A DNA stretch of 64,000 bases from an uncultured Clostridium sp. (lineage in GTDB: Bacteria; Bacillota; Clostridia; TANB77; CAG-508). The notes beneath the pieces were generated by a model. The model was not told the DNA's origin. It worked only from the letters and a program-made list of their open reading frames with translations, and ran no database searches. The stretch spans positions 41,985 through 105,984 of the forward strand of contig USEI01000004.1 of assembly GCA_900553685.1 (NCBI GenBank), given 5' to 3'. Below, piece by piece: positions 1 to 8,393 of this stretch. Each line of letters begins with the position of its first letter. The stretch's first letter is position 1. Position numbers and translations under genes: made by a program.

Positions 1-69
1 TCCTTCTAATCCAAAACCTAATATTAATATTTTTTTATTTTCTAAATAATTTAATAATTTTTCTAGCAT
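1..69 (-). CDS. murD2: MurD-type amino acid ligase, N-terminal fragment (window edge)
   Basis: Only the first 23 codons are inside the window. They start at an ATG at 69 and read MLEKLLNYLENKKILILGFG and onwards to L-E-G. A beta-strand followed by GFGxEG is the usual opening of MurD-family UDP-MurNAc-L-Ala ligases, where it forms the first Rossmann-like loop. The gene lies directly downstream of murL on the same strand. In Xanthomonas, MurL works with MurD2, which adds L-Glu rather than D-Glu to UDP-MurNAc-L-Ala, so MurD2 is the likely identity. The fragment alone cannot separate MurD2 from ordinary MurD; the assignment rests on the neighbour. Confidence 0.6.
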   Translation of the reverse strand, partial: MLEKLLNYLENKKILILGFGLEG

Positions 70-225
70 TCTATTTCCTTTCAAACTATACATTACAATA
101 AAGATTCATTAATCTGAATATTGTAAAAATTAATCAAATTGTTACTTTTATATTTTTACATTTTTTAAAATATAATTAATTCAATTGAAATTTATATTCA
201 ATCCTGATATTTAAGCTTATTTTCT

Positions 226-1575
226 TTAAAATAATTTTTCTTTTAAAAGATTCTCAAATTCTTTTGGAACATTATTATTTTTATTATATTTGTTTAATAA
301 ATCTACTTTCAAAAGTTCAAAATTATTTTTATAATATTTTAAAAGAAATGGCAAATCTTTTTCCTCTTTTTCTATATTTTCTATTGTTTTAGTAATAGCA
401 TATCTAATCTCTTCATAAGTACCCACACACTCAAATGGTTTTGTTTCTCCATATCCACATAATTCTATAAAAGTTTTTAATAAATCTTCTTTTTCAAATA
501 AATCTTCTCCAAAAATATTTATTAATTTTTCTTTATATAGAAATGGGCTTAAAATACAAAATACAAATAAACATTTAGGACAATTGCAACACCAGTACCA
601 AGGCTCTTTTTTACTTCCTACATTACAACTTTTAAATACTTTATGATATTTTTCTAATTTTGAAAAAAGATATGCAATTTGAAGTTCAGAAATTGGTCTT
701 AACATACTGAAATAATCTACCTCAGCTTTTAAATATTTTTCTTGATATTCTCTAAAATCATTTTCAAATTCAAGTGTTTTAGAATATTGATGATTTATTT
801 TTTCATTTTTTACGTTTGATTCGTTAGCACTATCTTCATTTGATAATGCTATATACTTCTTACCTAATAAATACGCTGTTAAATATGTTAAAAAAGCTAC
901 CATAGCTGAAAATGGAGTATGCCCATTTAAAAAGCCTTTTGAATTTAGTTCTAATAAATTTTTATCTATCTTTCTTTTCACTTCAACAATTTCTTCATTC
1001 TCAAATCCTGCTACTTTTGCACAATTTGTAGACACTTCATTTGCTCCAATACGAAAAACTAAAGATTTATTTTTATATTTTTTTAATAATTCTAAAGTAA
1101 CATTAGAGTCTTTTCCTCCACCTATTGGAATTAATATTCCATCTAGCATATCTGTACTTCTTGAAAATCCTATATTTTCACCTTCTGAAATAAATTTTAC
1201 AAATTCATTTTCAGAAATATCTATATTATTAATAAATCTAAATTCTCCAAGTCCAAGATAAAATAATTTTTTAAACCATTTTTCTTGATAGCTGTCTAGT
1301 TTTCCACATTTTATAAAAAAAAGTGGAGAACATGTAGCTTTAAAATAACTTATTGCCTCTACTAATCCTAAATTAAACACCATATTTTTAACAATGTCAG
1401 ATTTTATATCTTTAAAAACAAATTCTTTTTTTAATATCTCTATTCTTGGTTTAAACTTAGTTAAGTTTTCTATTTCAAAATCATATTCTATACAAATTTT
1501 ATTGTCTTCTTCAAAAATATTATATGAATTATATAAAAACTTTGGATATTTTTTTCTTAACTCTTCAAAATTCAT
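226..1575 (-). CDS. murL: UDP-MurNAc-L-Ala-L-Glu epimerase (MurL family)
   Basis: 449 aa. MurL epimerises the terminal L-Glu of UDP-MurNAc-L-Ala-L-Glu to D-Glu, so D-Glu enters peptidoglycan without glutamate racemase MurI. The protein has a PP-loop-like GGGKDS motif near residues 152-157 and a Cys-rich CNCPKCLFV motif in the C-terminal third, the pattern I associate with this family. The start ATG is preceded by an AGGAAA ribosome site. The gene sits just upstream of a MurD-like gene, the expected partner. The role comes from the Xanthomonas MurD2/MurL system. Activity in this organism is inferred from motif and synteny. Confidence 0.75.
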   Translation of the reverse strand: MNFEELRKKYPKFLYNSYNIFEEDNKICIEYDFEIENLTKFKPRIEILKKEFVFKDIKSDIVKNMVFNLGLVEAISYFKATCSPLFFIKCGKLDSYQEKWFKKLFYLGLGEFRFINNIDISENEFVKFISEGENIGFSRSTDMLDGILIPIGGGKDSNVTLELLKKYKNKSLVFRIGANEVSTNCAKVAGFENEEIVEVKRKIDKNLLELNSKGFLNGHTPFSAMVAFLTYLTAYLLGKKYIALSNEDSANESNVKNEKINHQYSKTLEFENDFREYQEKYLKAEVDYFSMLRPISELQIAYLFSKLEKYHKVFKSCNVGSKKEPWYWCCNCPKCLFVFCILSPFLYKEKLINIFGEDLFEKEDLLKTFIELCGYGETKPFECVGTYEEIRYAITKTIENIEKEEKDLPFLLKYYKNNFELLKVDLLNKYNKNNNVPKEFENLLKEKLF

Positions 1576-1818
1576 ATATTTTTCCTTTCTAAAAAGTTCA
1601 ATTTTTTAATTCTAACATATTATATGTTAGTTATATTGAATTGTCAAAATATAACCAAATAAAGTTTTATTATGCAATTTGATGTAAATATACACCTATT
1701 TTTCCATTTTGTAAATATTTTATTTTAGTTAAAATTAATAACAAAATACTGTTTAAAATCATAAACTTTAATATGGACAATAATTATTGCCCAAAAATAT
1801 AGAAAGGATTTTAATGTT

Positions 1819-2259
1819 ATGGAATTTGATAAAAAAGTTATAGTTGATGTTGACGGAGTTATTGAAACTGGAAAACAATTTGATTTAGATTTAAGGTTAC
1901 CTGAAGATAATAGAAATGTTGTTTATGGAATCATTAAAGATCATTGTGGAAAACCTGTGTGTGATGCTGTTGTAAAATTAGTAGAAGTATGTAAGGATGA
2001 GAGAAAGCCAGTATCTCATACTTTCACAGATGAAGAAGGAGAATTCGTATTTGGACCACTTTGTCCTCTCAAATCTTATGCAATAGAAATATGGGTAAAC
2101 AGAGTAAAACACGTTAAAATTTGTAAAGTTTGCGATCATACTGGTTCATGCTTAAAAGGTGTTGATTTACACTGTGAAAAAGAATATCCTAAAAAAAGAA
2201 TTGAAGAAGAAGAGTGCGATATTTGCGAAACAGAAAAATATGAATGTGATTGTGAATAA
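1819..2259 (+). CDS. Cys-rich carboxypeptidase-regulatory-like (Cna-B type) domain protein
   Basis: 146 aa with no signal peptide or membrane segment. Residues about 30-100 read like a carboxypeptidase-regulatory/Cna-B beta-sandwich (YGIIKDHCGKPVCDAVVKLV, then a DEEGEFVFGPL turn). The C-terminal third carries many Cys residues (CKVCDHTGSC, CDICETEKYECDC). Similar small Cys-rich proteins occur in spore-forming Clostridia and may be spore-surface proteins, but that role is a guess. The start at 1819 follows AGAAAGGA at 1801-1808; the nearby ATG at 1814 opens only a short out-of-frame reading. It is monocistronic, ending at a shared hairpin. Confidence 0.6.
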   Translation: MEFDKKVIVDVDGVIETGKQFDLDLRLPEDNRNVVYGIIKDHCGKPVCDAVVKLVEVCKDERKPVSHTFTDEEGEFVFGPLCPLKSYAIEIWVNRVKHVKICKVCDHTGSCLKGVDLHCEKEYPKKRIEEEECDICETEKYECDCE

Positions 2260-2337
2260 TATTAATAATTATTAATTTTTATAATCTTATGCAATATTAT
2301 TTTATTTCTAGAAATTAGTAAAATAAATAATATGTAA

Positions 2338-2409
2338 AAAGTAGACACTTGGAAAGTATTTTTATTAATCATTTAAAACCTACTATACTTTCTTTAAAGT
2401 GTCTACTTT
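2338..2409. terminator. Bidirectional hairpin between convergent genes
   Basis: Arms 2338-2350 (AAAGTAGACACTT) and 2397-2409 (AAGTGTCTACTTT) pair perfectly, with inner complementary AAGTAT/ATACTT. Flanking A and T runs allow it to end both the plus-strand gene at 1819-2259 and the minus-strand gene at 2415-2558. Confidence 0.7.
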
Positions 2410-2414
2410 AATTC

Positions 2415-2558
2415 TTAAACAGACATTCTAATTCTTCTTGCAAATTGTTTTCCTTTTTTAAGCATTTTTTTCTTGTTTTCATCTATTCCTTCTGAATACA
2501 TCATCATTGTTCCGGCTGTAATTAAACTACCTATCATAACACCTTTCATAAAACTCAT
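2415..2558 (-). CDS. Small YtxH-like membrane protein
   Basis: 47 aa, starting MSFMKGVMIGSLITAGTMMM and ending in a basic KKKMLKKGKQFARRIRMSV tail. One hydrophobic helix (about residues 5-21) is followed by a Lys/Arg-rich tail, which predicts a single-pass membrane protein with the tail inside the cell. A strong AAAGGGGTG ribosome site sits 6 bases before the ATG at 2558. The shape matches short YtxH-like proteins common in Clostridia, whose role is not established. It is transcribed alone, with the hairpin at 2338-2409 downstream. Confidence 0.65.
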   Translation of the reverse strand: MSFMKGVMIGSLITAGTMMMYSEGIDENKKKMLKKGKQFARRIRMSV

Positions 2559-2710
2559 AAATAACACCCCTTTCATATTATAAGCATAAATTTTAATTCT
2601 AGTAATTTTAAAGTTTTAATAGAACAAAACTTGCATGTATTAATTTTTAATATTTTGCATATTTTAACTTTAGTAAATTTATATGCAAAATACTTTCTTA
2701 TAATAAACTA

Positions 2711-3092
2711 TTATTTACTATTTTTATTAAATATATTCTGTTTAATCATAGAATATATTTCAAAAATTGCTATAAATATTAAAAAAACTCCAAACATTTT
2801 CTTTAGGTAAAAATTGTTAATTTTAAATGATATAAAAGCTCCGTACTATAGCTCCAATTATTCCAAATATTATAATATATAATGAAATTTTATAATCTAT
2901 AGTTTTATTTTTAATATTCATATAAATTGCTGTTATCGAAGTTGGAATAAAAAATATTAAATTTGTTCCTTGAATTAAATGTTGTTCTAAATTTGTAAAT
3001 AGCCCTAAAAGCAAAATAAAAATTGTTCCTCCACCCATTCCTAAAGCAGCAACAATTCCTGAAATTGCTCCAAAAAAAATCTCTTTCATCAA
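2711..3092 (-). pseudogene. TauE/SafE permease half-protein, frameshifted near its 3' end
   Basis: The open frame runs 3092-2823 (89 aa) with TauE/SafE features: GMGGG near the N-terminus and about three helices. It ends abruptly after GAIVRSFYII. Removing one base (a plus-strand G at about 2843) restores GAIVGAFISFKINNFYLKK and a last helix, MFGVFLIFIAIFEIYSMI, ending at a stop at 2711-2713. The restored product is about 127 aa, matching its 123-aa neighbour. So this is a frameshifted second half of a split permease, or a base-calling error. The truncated form would lack the final helix. Confidence 0.75.
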
Positions 3093-3114
3093 ACCACCTT
3101 AAGTTTTCTCTTTG

Positions 3115-3486
3115 TTATAGAATTAATTTTATTCCAGAATAAATTAAAAAAATAATAAATAAGATTCTCAAAATATTACTTTTTAATTTAACTAATAATT
3201 TAGAGCCTAAATATCCACCTAATATTCCTCCTATTGAACTTTTTAGTGCAATATTCCAATCTATTGAATTTTGTTTATAATAAAAAAATGAACTTGCTAA
3301 AACCATAAAAAATATACACATAATAGTTGTTGCCCTTGCTGTTACTTCACCTTTTTTTAATATTTTAGTCATAAATGGTACAAGTAAAAGTCCTCCACCA
3401 GCTCCAAAAAATCCGCTAATTATTCCTGCAAAAAATCCAATTATTATATACAAAAAAATTTCTTTTTTATAATTTTGTTTTCTCAT
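3115..3486 (-). CDS. TauE/SafE family membrane permease, half-size
   Basis: 123 aa, about four membrane helices, with the family's GFFGAGGG loop near residues 26-33 and a YLGSKL motif in the second half. Full TauE/SafE (YfcA-like) permeases are about 250 aa with two such repeats. Here each repeat is its own gene, this one first and the frameshifted one 22 bases downstream. The pair would form one transporter for sulfite, sulfonate or other organic anions; the substrate cannot be read from sequence. With the partner broken, function is doubtful unless the halves work as homomers. Confidence 0.7.
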   Translation of the reverse strand: MRKQNYKKEIFLYIIIGFFAGIISGFFGAGGGLLLVPFMTKILKKGEVTARATTIMCIFFMVLASSFFYYKQNSIDWNIALKSSIGGILGGYLGSKLLVKLKSNILRILFIIFLIYSGIKLIL

Positions 3487-3545
3487 ATTTATATAATTTG
3501 CTTTTACTAAATTTTCTATACAAAAATTAAAAGTAAATAGAATTA

Positions 3546-3579
3546 TAAAAAAAGCACTCTAATTTTAAAATTAGAGTGC
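3546..3579 (-). terminator. Intrinsic terminator of rarA
   Basis: Perfect arms GCACTCTAA at 3554-3562 and TTAGAGTGC at 3571-3579. Read on the minus strand the stem is followed by a T run (plus-strand As at 3547-3553). It lies about 70 bases beyond the rarA stop. Confidence 0.85.
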
Positions 3580-3647
3580 ATCTCTTTTTACCTAAATTTA
3601 TACTAATATAAAAAATTACTACCTTACAAATTTTACTATGTAAATTT

Positions 3648-4889
3648 TTAATCTATATTCTCATCTTTAATAAAATATTTTGTTCCAAGCATTTTATCTG
3701 GTAAATATTGTTGTTCAACCCAATGACCTGGATAGTCATGAGGGTATTTATATCCCTCTCCATAACCAAATTCAGACATTCCTTCTGCTGGTGCATTTCT
3801 AATATGCATTGGAATTGTTCCAGTATCTTTATTTGCAACATCTTCCAATGCTTTATTAATTGCATTATAAGATGCATTTGATTTTTTAGAATTTGCAACA
3901 TATATTGCTGCCTCTGATAAAATAATTCTAGCTTCTGGCATACCAACCATAGTAACTGCCTGCATTGCTGAAGTTGCAAGTATTAAAGCTTGTGGATTTG
4001 CAAGTCCTACATCTTCTGAAGCACAAATAACAATTCTTCTTGCTAAAAATACAGGATCTTCCCCACCATTTAAGGCTCTTGCTAAATAAAAAACTGCTGC
4101 ATCAGGGTCACTACCTCTCATAGATTTTATGAAAGCACTAATATTATCATAATGGCTATCACCAGATTTATCAAACATTGCCTTTCTCTTATTTAAAGAT
4201 TGGCTCGCAATTTCATCTGTTATTTCTATTACACCATCTGAATTCATTTTAGTTGTTAAAACAGCAACCTCTAAACCATTTAGTGCTGTTCTTACATCCC
4301 CACCAGAAACTTCTGCAATAGTTTCTAAAGTATCATCTGAAATTTTAATATTATAATTTCCTAATCCTTCTTTATTTATAAGTGCATTTTTTAAAATTTT
4401 AAAAATATCTTCTTTTTTTAAAGGCTCTAGTTTTATTACCATTGACCTAGAAATTAAAGCTTTATTTACTTCAAAATATGGATTTTCTGTTGTTGCACCA
4501 ATTAAAATTACAGTTCCATCTTCAACATAAGGCAAAAGTGCATCTTGTTGAAGTTTATTAAATCTATGTATCTCATCTATAAATAAAATACATTTTCCAC
4601 TAGGATTTAATAAAGGATTATCTGCTTCTTCTATAGCTCTTTTTATATCTGAAACACCTGAAGTTACAGCATTAATTTTTGTAAATTTATATTTTGTTGT
4701 TTCACTAATAACTTTTGCAAGAGATGTTTTTCCACATCCTGGAGGTCCCCATAAAATTAAACTTGATAATCTATCTGCTTTAATTGTTCTATATAATAAT
4801 TTATCTTTTCCAACAATGTGTTCCTGACCAATAAATTCATCTAAATTTTTGGGCCTTACTCTATATGCTAATGGTTGACTTAAATCCAT
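3648..4889 (-). CDS. rarA: Replication-associated recombination protein A (RarA/MgsA AAA+ ATPase)
   Basis: 413 aa, the usual family length. It is a AAA+ ATPase related to clamp loaders and RuvB that acts at stalled replication forks. Walker A GPPGCGKTS is at about residues 48-56 and Walker B with sensor context LFIDEIHRF at about 102-110. The C-terminal half has the RarA tetramerisation-domain pattern (GGEDPVFLARR, GYKYPHDYPGHWVEQQYLP). It starts MDLSQPLAYRVRPKNLDEFIG. It follows ruvA on the same strand with a 122-base AT-rich gap, so the two recombination genes may share a transcript, ending at the hairpin near 3560. Confidence 0.95.
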   Translation of the reverse strand: MDLSQPLAYRVRPKNLDEFIGQEHIVGKDKLLYRTIKADRLSSLILWGPPGCGKTSLAKVISETTKYKFTKINAVTSGVSDIKRAIEEADNPLLNPSGKCILFIDEIHRFNKLQQDALLPYVEDGTVILIGATTENPYFEVNKALISRSMVIKLEPLKKEDIFKILKNALINKEGLGNYNIKISDDTLETIAEVSGGDVRTALNGLEVAVLTTKMNSDGVIEITDEIASQSLNKRKAMFDKSGDSHYDNISAFIKSMRGSDPDAAVFYLARALNGGEDPVFLARRIVICASEDVGLANPQALILATSAMQAVTMVGMPEARIILSEAAIYVANSKKSNASYNAINKALEDVANKDTGTIPMHIRNAPAEGMSEFGYGEGYKYPHDYPGHWVEQQYLPDKMLGTKYFIKDENID

Positions 4890-5011
4890 AAAATTACCTC
4901 TTTTTATAAATTTATTTATTTTTATATCTATATTTTTTGATTTTATTATTTATATTTATATTTTTATTATTTTTATTTTATTATTCATTTTTATTTTTTA
5001 TCTTTATTTAC

Positions 5012-5617
5012 TTAACCTGCAAGTAAAGATAAACCTTTTCTGATTAATTCCTCAACTGAAACATCTGTATTTGCAATTTTTTCCATAGCTTTTTCAATTT
5101 CTTTTCTATTGTAACCTAAAATTTGAAGAGCTTGAATTGCTTCTTGAACATTTTGAGTTGTTTGTATTTCTATTTCAATTTGCTCTTTTGCTCCATCTAA
5201 AGCAAGTTTTTCTTCTGCTTTTAATTTGTCTTGAAGTTCTAAAATAATTCTTTGAGCAGTTTTTGCTCCAATTCCAGGAATTTTTTTCAAACTTGCAACA
5301 TCATTTGAAATTACCGCAAATGCAAAAGCAGAAGGAGTAATATTTGAAAGCATTGCTATTGCTGATTTAGCTCCAATTCCACTTACAGATAATAAAAGCT
5401 CAAACATTTTAAGTTCTTCTTTTGTTAAAAATCCGTATAAACTAATATTGTCTTCTCTAACATAATAATACGTATGAACTTTCACAATATTTTTTAAATC
5501 TCCAATTTTTTGAATAGACATATCAGACATAAAAACTTTATAACCTATTCCTCCCACATCTATTACAACATAATTATTACCTTTTTCTTCTAGTGAACCT
5601 TTAATATATGCAAACAT
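5012..5617 (-). CDS. ruvA: Holliday junction branch migration protein RuvA
   Basis: 201 aa. RuvA forms tetramers on Holliday junctions and directs the RuvB motor. It begins MFAYIKGSLEEKG, the normal RuvA start, preceded by GGAGCGG six bases upstream. A longer in-frame reading starting at 5677 adds 20 residues without a ribosome site and is rejected. The N-terminal OB fold is followed by two helix-hairpin-helix motifs (SGIGAKSA, IPGIGAKTAQRII) and the small C-terminal RuvB-binding domain. Unusually, ruvB is not adjacent; rarA follows instead. Confidence 0.95.
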   Translation of the reverse strand: MFAYIKGSLEEKGNNYVVIDVGGIGYKVFMSDMSIQKIGDLKNIVKVHTYYYVREDNISLYGFLTKEELKMFELLLSVSGIGAKSAIAMLSNITPSAFAFAVISNDVASLKKIPGIGAKTAQRIILELQDKLKAEEKLALDGAKEQIEIEIQTTQNVQEAIQALQILGYNRKEIEKAMEKIANTDVSVEELIRKGLSLLAG

Positions 5618-5735
5618 AATCCGCTCCTTACCAAACAACTTTTTGCTATATTCTATCACAAAAATATTTTTTTGCAAGAGTAAGATTAATTTTTTGAAAT
5701 TTTTGAAATATTTTCAAGTTTTTTACAGCAAAAGC

Positions 5736-5764
5736 TTGACTTTTAAAGTTGTTTGTATTAAAAT
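5736..5764 (+). promoter_or_regulatory. SigmaA-type promoter of rplM-rpsI
   Basis: -35 TTGACT at 5736-5741, a 17-base spacer and -10 TAAAAT at 5759-5764. Transcription would start near 5771, leaving a leader of about 115 bases before rplM. Confidence 0.7.
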
Positions 5765-5770
5765 AATTAA

Positions 5771-5887
5771 GCATTGTATGTAAATGTATATTTATTTTTA
5801 ATAACTTCTCCCCGGTGGTTATAAAAAATAAAATATATTTATATAAAATAGAGAAAATTATAAATTTGAATGGAGGGTATTATTACC
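5771..5887 (+). promoter_or_regulatory. 5' leader of rplM, possible L13 autoregulatory leader
   Basis: This leader is long for so compact a genome. It contains TTCTCCCCGG near 5806-5815 and a later GAGAA near 5850-5854 that could pair across a loop, just before the GGAGGG ribosome site of rplM. Bacillota often carry a structured L13 leader here. I could not match the family consensus from memory, so this rests on position and length. Confidence 0.35.
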
Positions 5888-6325
5888 ATGAACAATACTA
5901 CATATAGCCCTAAAAAAGGCGAAATTGAAAAAAAATGGTATGTAATAGATGCAGCAAACAAACCTTTAGGTAGAGTTGCAACAGAAGCTGCAAAATTATT
6001 AAGAGGAAAACACAAACCAACTTTCACACCAAATCAAGATGTTGGAGATTATGTAATAGTAATAAATTGTAAAGATGCTGTTTTAACAGGTCATAAATTA
6101 GATCAAAAAGTATACAGACATCATTCAGGATATATTGGAGGAATGAAAGAAACTTCTGCTAGAGTTATGATGAATAACACTCCAGAAAAAGCAATGTTCT
6201 TAGCAGTTAAAGGAATGCTTCCTCACACAAAATTAGGTAGACAAATGGTAAAAAAATTAAGAGTATATGCAAATGCTGAACATGAAAATGCAGCTCAAAA
6301 ACCAGAAGTTTGGGAGGTAAAATAA
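5888..6325 (+). CDS. rplM: 50S ribosomal protein L13
   Basis: 145 aa, 50S large-subunit protein. It contains the family core [20 protein letters not shown] near the N-terminus, [11 protein letters not shown] and, later, [18 protein letters not shown]. The ATG at 5870 lies within the ribosome site (ATGGAGGG), so the start at 5888 ([17 protein letters not shown]) is chosen, eight to ten bases after GGAGGG. It is followed by rpsI after one base, the conserved rplM-rpsI pair. Confidence 0.97.
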   Translation: MNNTTYSPKKGEIEKKWYVIDAANKPLGRVATEAAKLLRGKHKPTFTPNQDVGDYVIVINCKDAVLTGHKLDQKVYRHHSGYIGGMKETSARVMMNNTPEKAMFLAVKGMLPHTKLGRQMVKKLRVYANAEHENAAQKPEVWEVK

Positions 6326-6326
6326 G

Positions 6327-6731
6327 ATGGCAAAAAAATCTGAAAATATTGTATTCCAAGGAACAGGAAGAAGAAAAGAATCAATTGCTAGAGTTAGATT
6401 AATGGCTGGTAAAGGTGAAATCACTGTTAATGGAAAAAAATTAGATGAATATTTTGGAACAGAAATATTAAAAGTTATAGTTAACCAACCTTTCGCTGTT
6501 ACAAATACAGTTGGAAAATATGATGTTATAGTTAAAGTTGTTGGTGGTGGTTACACAGGTCAAGCAGGAGCAATTAGACATGGTATAGCTAGAGCTTTAA
6601 CTGAAGCAAATTCAGAATTTAGACCAGTTCTTAAAGCTAATGGATTCTTAACAAGAGATCCTAGAATGAAAGAAAGAAAAAAATACGGTCTTAAAAAAGC
6701 AAGAAAAGCACCACAATTCTCAAAAAGATAA
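6327..6731 (+). CDS. rpsI: 30S ribosomal protein S9
   Basis: 134 aa, 30S subunit protein whose C-terminal tail reaches the ribosomal P site. It has [14 protein letters not shown] near the start, [19 protein letters not shown] in the middle and the basic tail [20 protein letters not shown] ending FSKR; the terminal Lys-Arg is the conserved tRNA-contacting end. A GGGAGG ribosome site lies inside the last codons of rplM, consistent with translational coupling. A terminator follows about 20 bases later. Confidence 0.98.
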   Translation: MAKKSENIVFQGTGRRKESIARVRLMAGKGEITVNGKKLDEYFGTEILKVIVNQPFAVTNTVGKYDVIVKVVGGGYTGQAGAIRHGIARALTEANSEFRPVLKANGFLTRDPRMKERKKYGLKKARKAPQFSKR

Positions 6732-6752
6732 TTACAAGATTTTTCAAATACA

Positions 6753-6785
6753 AACTCCAATGTTTTACAACATTGGAGTTTTTTA
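6753..6785 (+). terminator. Intrinsic terminator of rplM-rpsI
   Basis: AACTCCAATG at 6753-6762 pairs with CATTGGAGTT at 6771-6780 and is followed directly by TTTTAT. Confidence 0.9.
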
Positions 6786-6839
6786 TGTGTTATTTTCAAT
6801 TATATTAATTCATTTTTATAATATTTTTTTAATCTTTTT

Positions 6840-7637
6840 TTAATTTGTGGAAGATAACCAATTTATTTGGTAAGTTCCATCTTCTTTTTCTACAAATTTT
6901 ATTCTTATATTTCTTCCCCTGTACTCTTGAAATTTCAAATTACTTTTTGATAAACTTTCGTATAATTTATCATAATCAAAGTCCATAATAGTAGAATCTC
7001 CAACTTCTTCAATTATTACAAATTCTCCATATGGGCTTTCATCAAATTCTTCTCCCACATTTTCTGGAATACGATAGCTATCAAAATCAGCTATATATTC
7101 TTGTCCTTCTAAAGTTATTTCTTGCAAATATAGCACATTTGTACCATGAGTATCATATCCTTGTCCATCTCTTAATTTTATAGTTTCATTTTCTGGATTG
7201 TATTCAAACACTTCTGTATCATATTCTTCTGGTGTTTTTCCATAATATTTTAATAAACATTCATCTAAATCTTTTTTATACACTATTCCATCTTCATTTA
7301 TTTTTTCTTCAATTGAAGCTAGTTCAAATCCTTTTTTTACTAAAAAGTCATTATCTTCAATTTCATTTTTTCCGTTTGAATTTTCAAGTCTTACAGCAAA
7401 GTAATTCTCATAATCTGTAAAATAATCCCATAATTTTTTTCTCCAGCTTTCAACATCTAATGCTTCTGAATTTTCAATATTTCCTTCATTTGCAGCGTCT
7501 GTATCTGTAACATTTGAATTAATTGCAACTTCATTTGAATTTTCTCTGTTTTGAAGAAAAGCAATTCCAATAATAATTATTATCATAATAAAAATAATTA
7601 TTATAATTTTAACTAAAACTGAACCTTTACTATCCAT
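6840..7637 (-). CDS. Membrane-anchored hypothetical protein
   Basis: 265 aa. An N-terminal helix (about residues 8-28, very Ile-rich) follows a short DSKGS head, so the protein is anchored with its bulk outside. A low-complexity Asn/Asp/Glu linker (about 30-60) leads to a mainly acidic region of roughly 200 residues with WRKKLWDYFTDYENYFAVRL and, near the end, an RGRNIRIKFVEKEDGTYQIN strand pattern. I do not recognise the family. A GGAGG ribosome site precedes the ATG. It converges with the rpsI terminator. Confidence 0.55.
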   Translation of the reverse strand: MDSKGSVLVKIIIIIFIMIIIIIGIAFLQNRENSNEVAINSNVTDTDAANEGNIENSEALDVESWRKKLWDYFTDYENYFAVRLENSNGKNEIEDNDFLVKKGFELASIEEKINEDGIVYKKDLDECLLKYYGKTPEEYDTEVFEYNPENETIKLRDGQGYDTHGTNVLYLQEITLEGQEYIADFDSYRIPENVGEEFDESPYGEFVIIEEVGDSTIMDFDYDKLYESLSKSNLKFQEYRGRNIRIKFVEKEDGTYQINWLSSTN

Positions 7638-7810
7638 AATATTATCCTCCTAAATTCAAGATAATTTTCAATTATATATTAACATATAACATAAAAAAAT
7701 ACAATTTATTAAAATCTAAATTTAATTAAACAAATATTGAATATTAAAACTTATACAGCTTTTTAATTTCTAAATTTATTCTAAATTACTAATATATTAT
7801 TTTAATATAA

Positions 7811-7857
7811 AAAAGAAAAACGCTGGACTACTATTTCGCACAAAATATTGGTCCAGC
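7811..7857 (-). terminator. Terminator of the GC-rich orphan gene
   Basis: GCTGGAC at 7822-7828 pairs with GTCCAGC at 7851-7857. On the minus strand the stem is followed by GTTTTTCTTTTTT. Confidence 0.85.
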
Positions 7858-7868
7858 ATTTTTCTTTT

Positions 7869-8204
7869 TTAACGCTTCTGCGTCTGGTTAGCATCATTCC
7901 GAATGACATACTTCGCAAAAAGGCCTGCGACACATATGCCCATTAAAATGACATCGATAAGCCAAATTCCAAACGGAACTTTAAGGCGGCTTACGATATA
8001 CACTTTAACGATCATTATGACCGCAAATTCCACTTCTGCTACAGCATACATCTTCTTGAAATATTCATGCTTTCCCTTTGCCTTGGTATCGTTACAGTTC
8101 TTATACTTCTTGGAAAGCAGACCCGTAACAATCAGCTTGATAGCACAAAAGATTTCAAGAAAGAACATCGTCATAAATGCCATAAAGAGAATATCTCTCA
8201 CCAC
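7869..8204 (-). CDS. Small membrane protein of higher GC than its surroundings
   Basis: 111 aa starting at a GTG at 8204, just after GAAAGGGGGGATT. A longer in-frame reading to 8324 runs through the promoter and is rejected. Two to three membrane helices are visible (about residues 4-27, 57-72, 79-100), with a basic loop KKYKNCNDTKAKGKHEYFKK between the first and second. I do not recognise the family. One line of this gene (7921-7980) counts 26 G+C in 60 bases, against 13 in 60 at 8401-8460 nearby. With its own promoter, operator and strong terminator, it looks like a recently acquired single-gene cassette. Confidence 0.6.
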   Translation of the reverse strand: MVRDILFMAFMTMFFLEIFCAIKLIVTGLLSKKYKNCNDTKAKGKHEYFKKMYAVAEVEFAVIMIVKVYIVSRLKVPFGIWLIDVILMGICVAGLFAKYVIRNDANQTQKR

Positions 8205-8276
8205 AATCCCCCCTTTCTCCAGTTGTAAGATAATATATGTAAACGCCAGGAAGTCCCAGCGGAAAATCGAGATTGA

Positions 8277-8324
8277 TATGTTAACGCTATATTTTATGTT
8301 AACATATTTTTGTGGTTTTGTCAA
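8277..8324 (-). promoter_or_regulatory. Promoter with overlapping palindromic operator
   Basis: -35 TTGACA (8319-8324), a 17-base spacer and -10 TAACAT (8296-8301). A perfect 12-base palindrome TATGTTAACATA (8295-8306) overlaps the -10, and another TATGTTAAC lies at 8277-8285, just past the start site. Two copies of one motif over the -10 and start suggest a repressor site for the small membrane gene; the repressor is not identified. Confidence 0.65.
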
Positions 8325-8393
8325 GATTACTTAATATATCAGCGTTATGGCTTTAATACATTAATAAACCACGTAATTATATAACAATATAAC

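Noticed and set aside
5012..5677. Longer RuvA starting at 5677
   Set aside because: The extra 20 residues are not RuvA-like, and a clear GGAGCGG site precedes the ATG at 5617.
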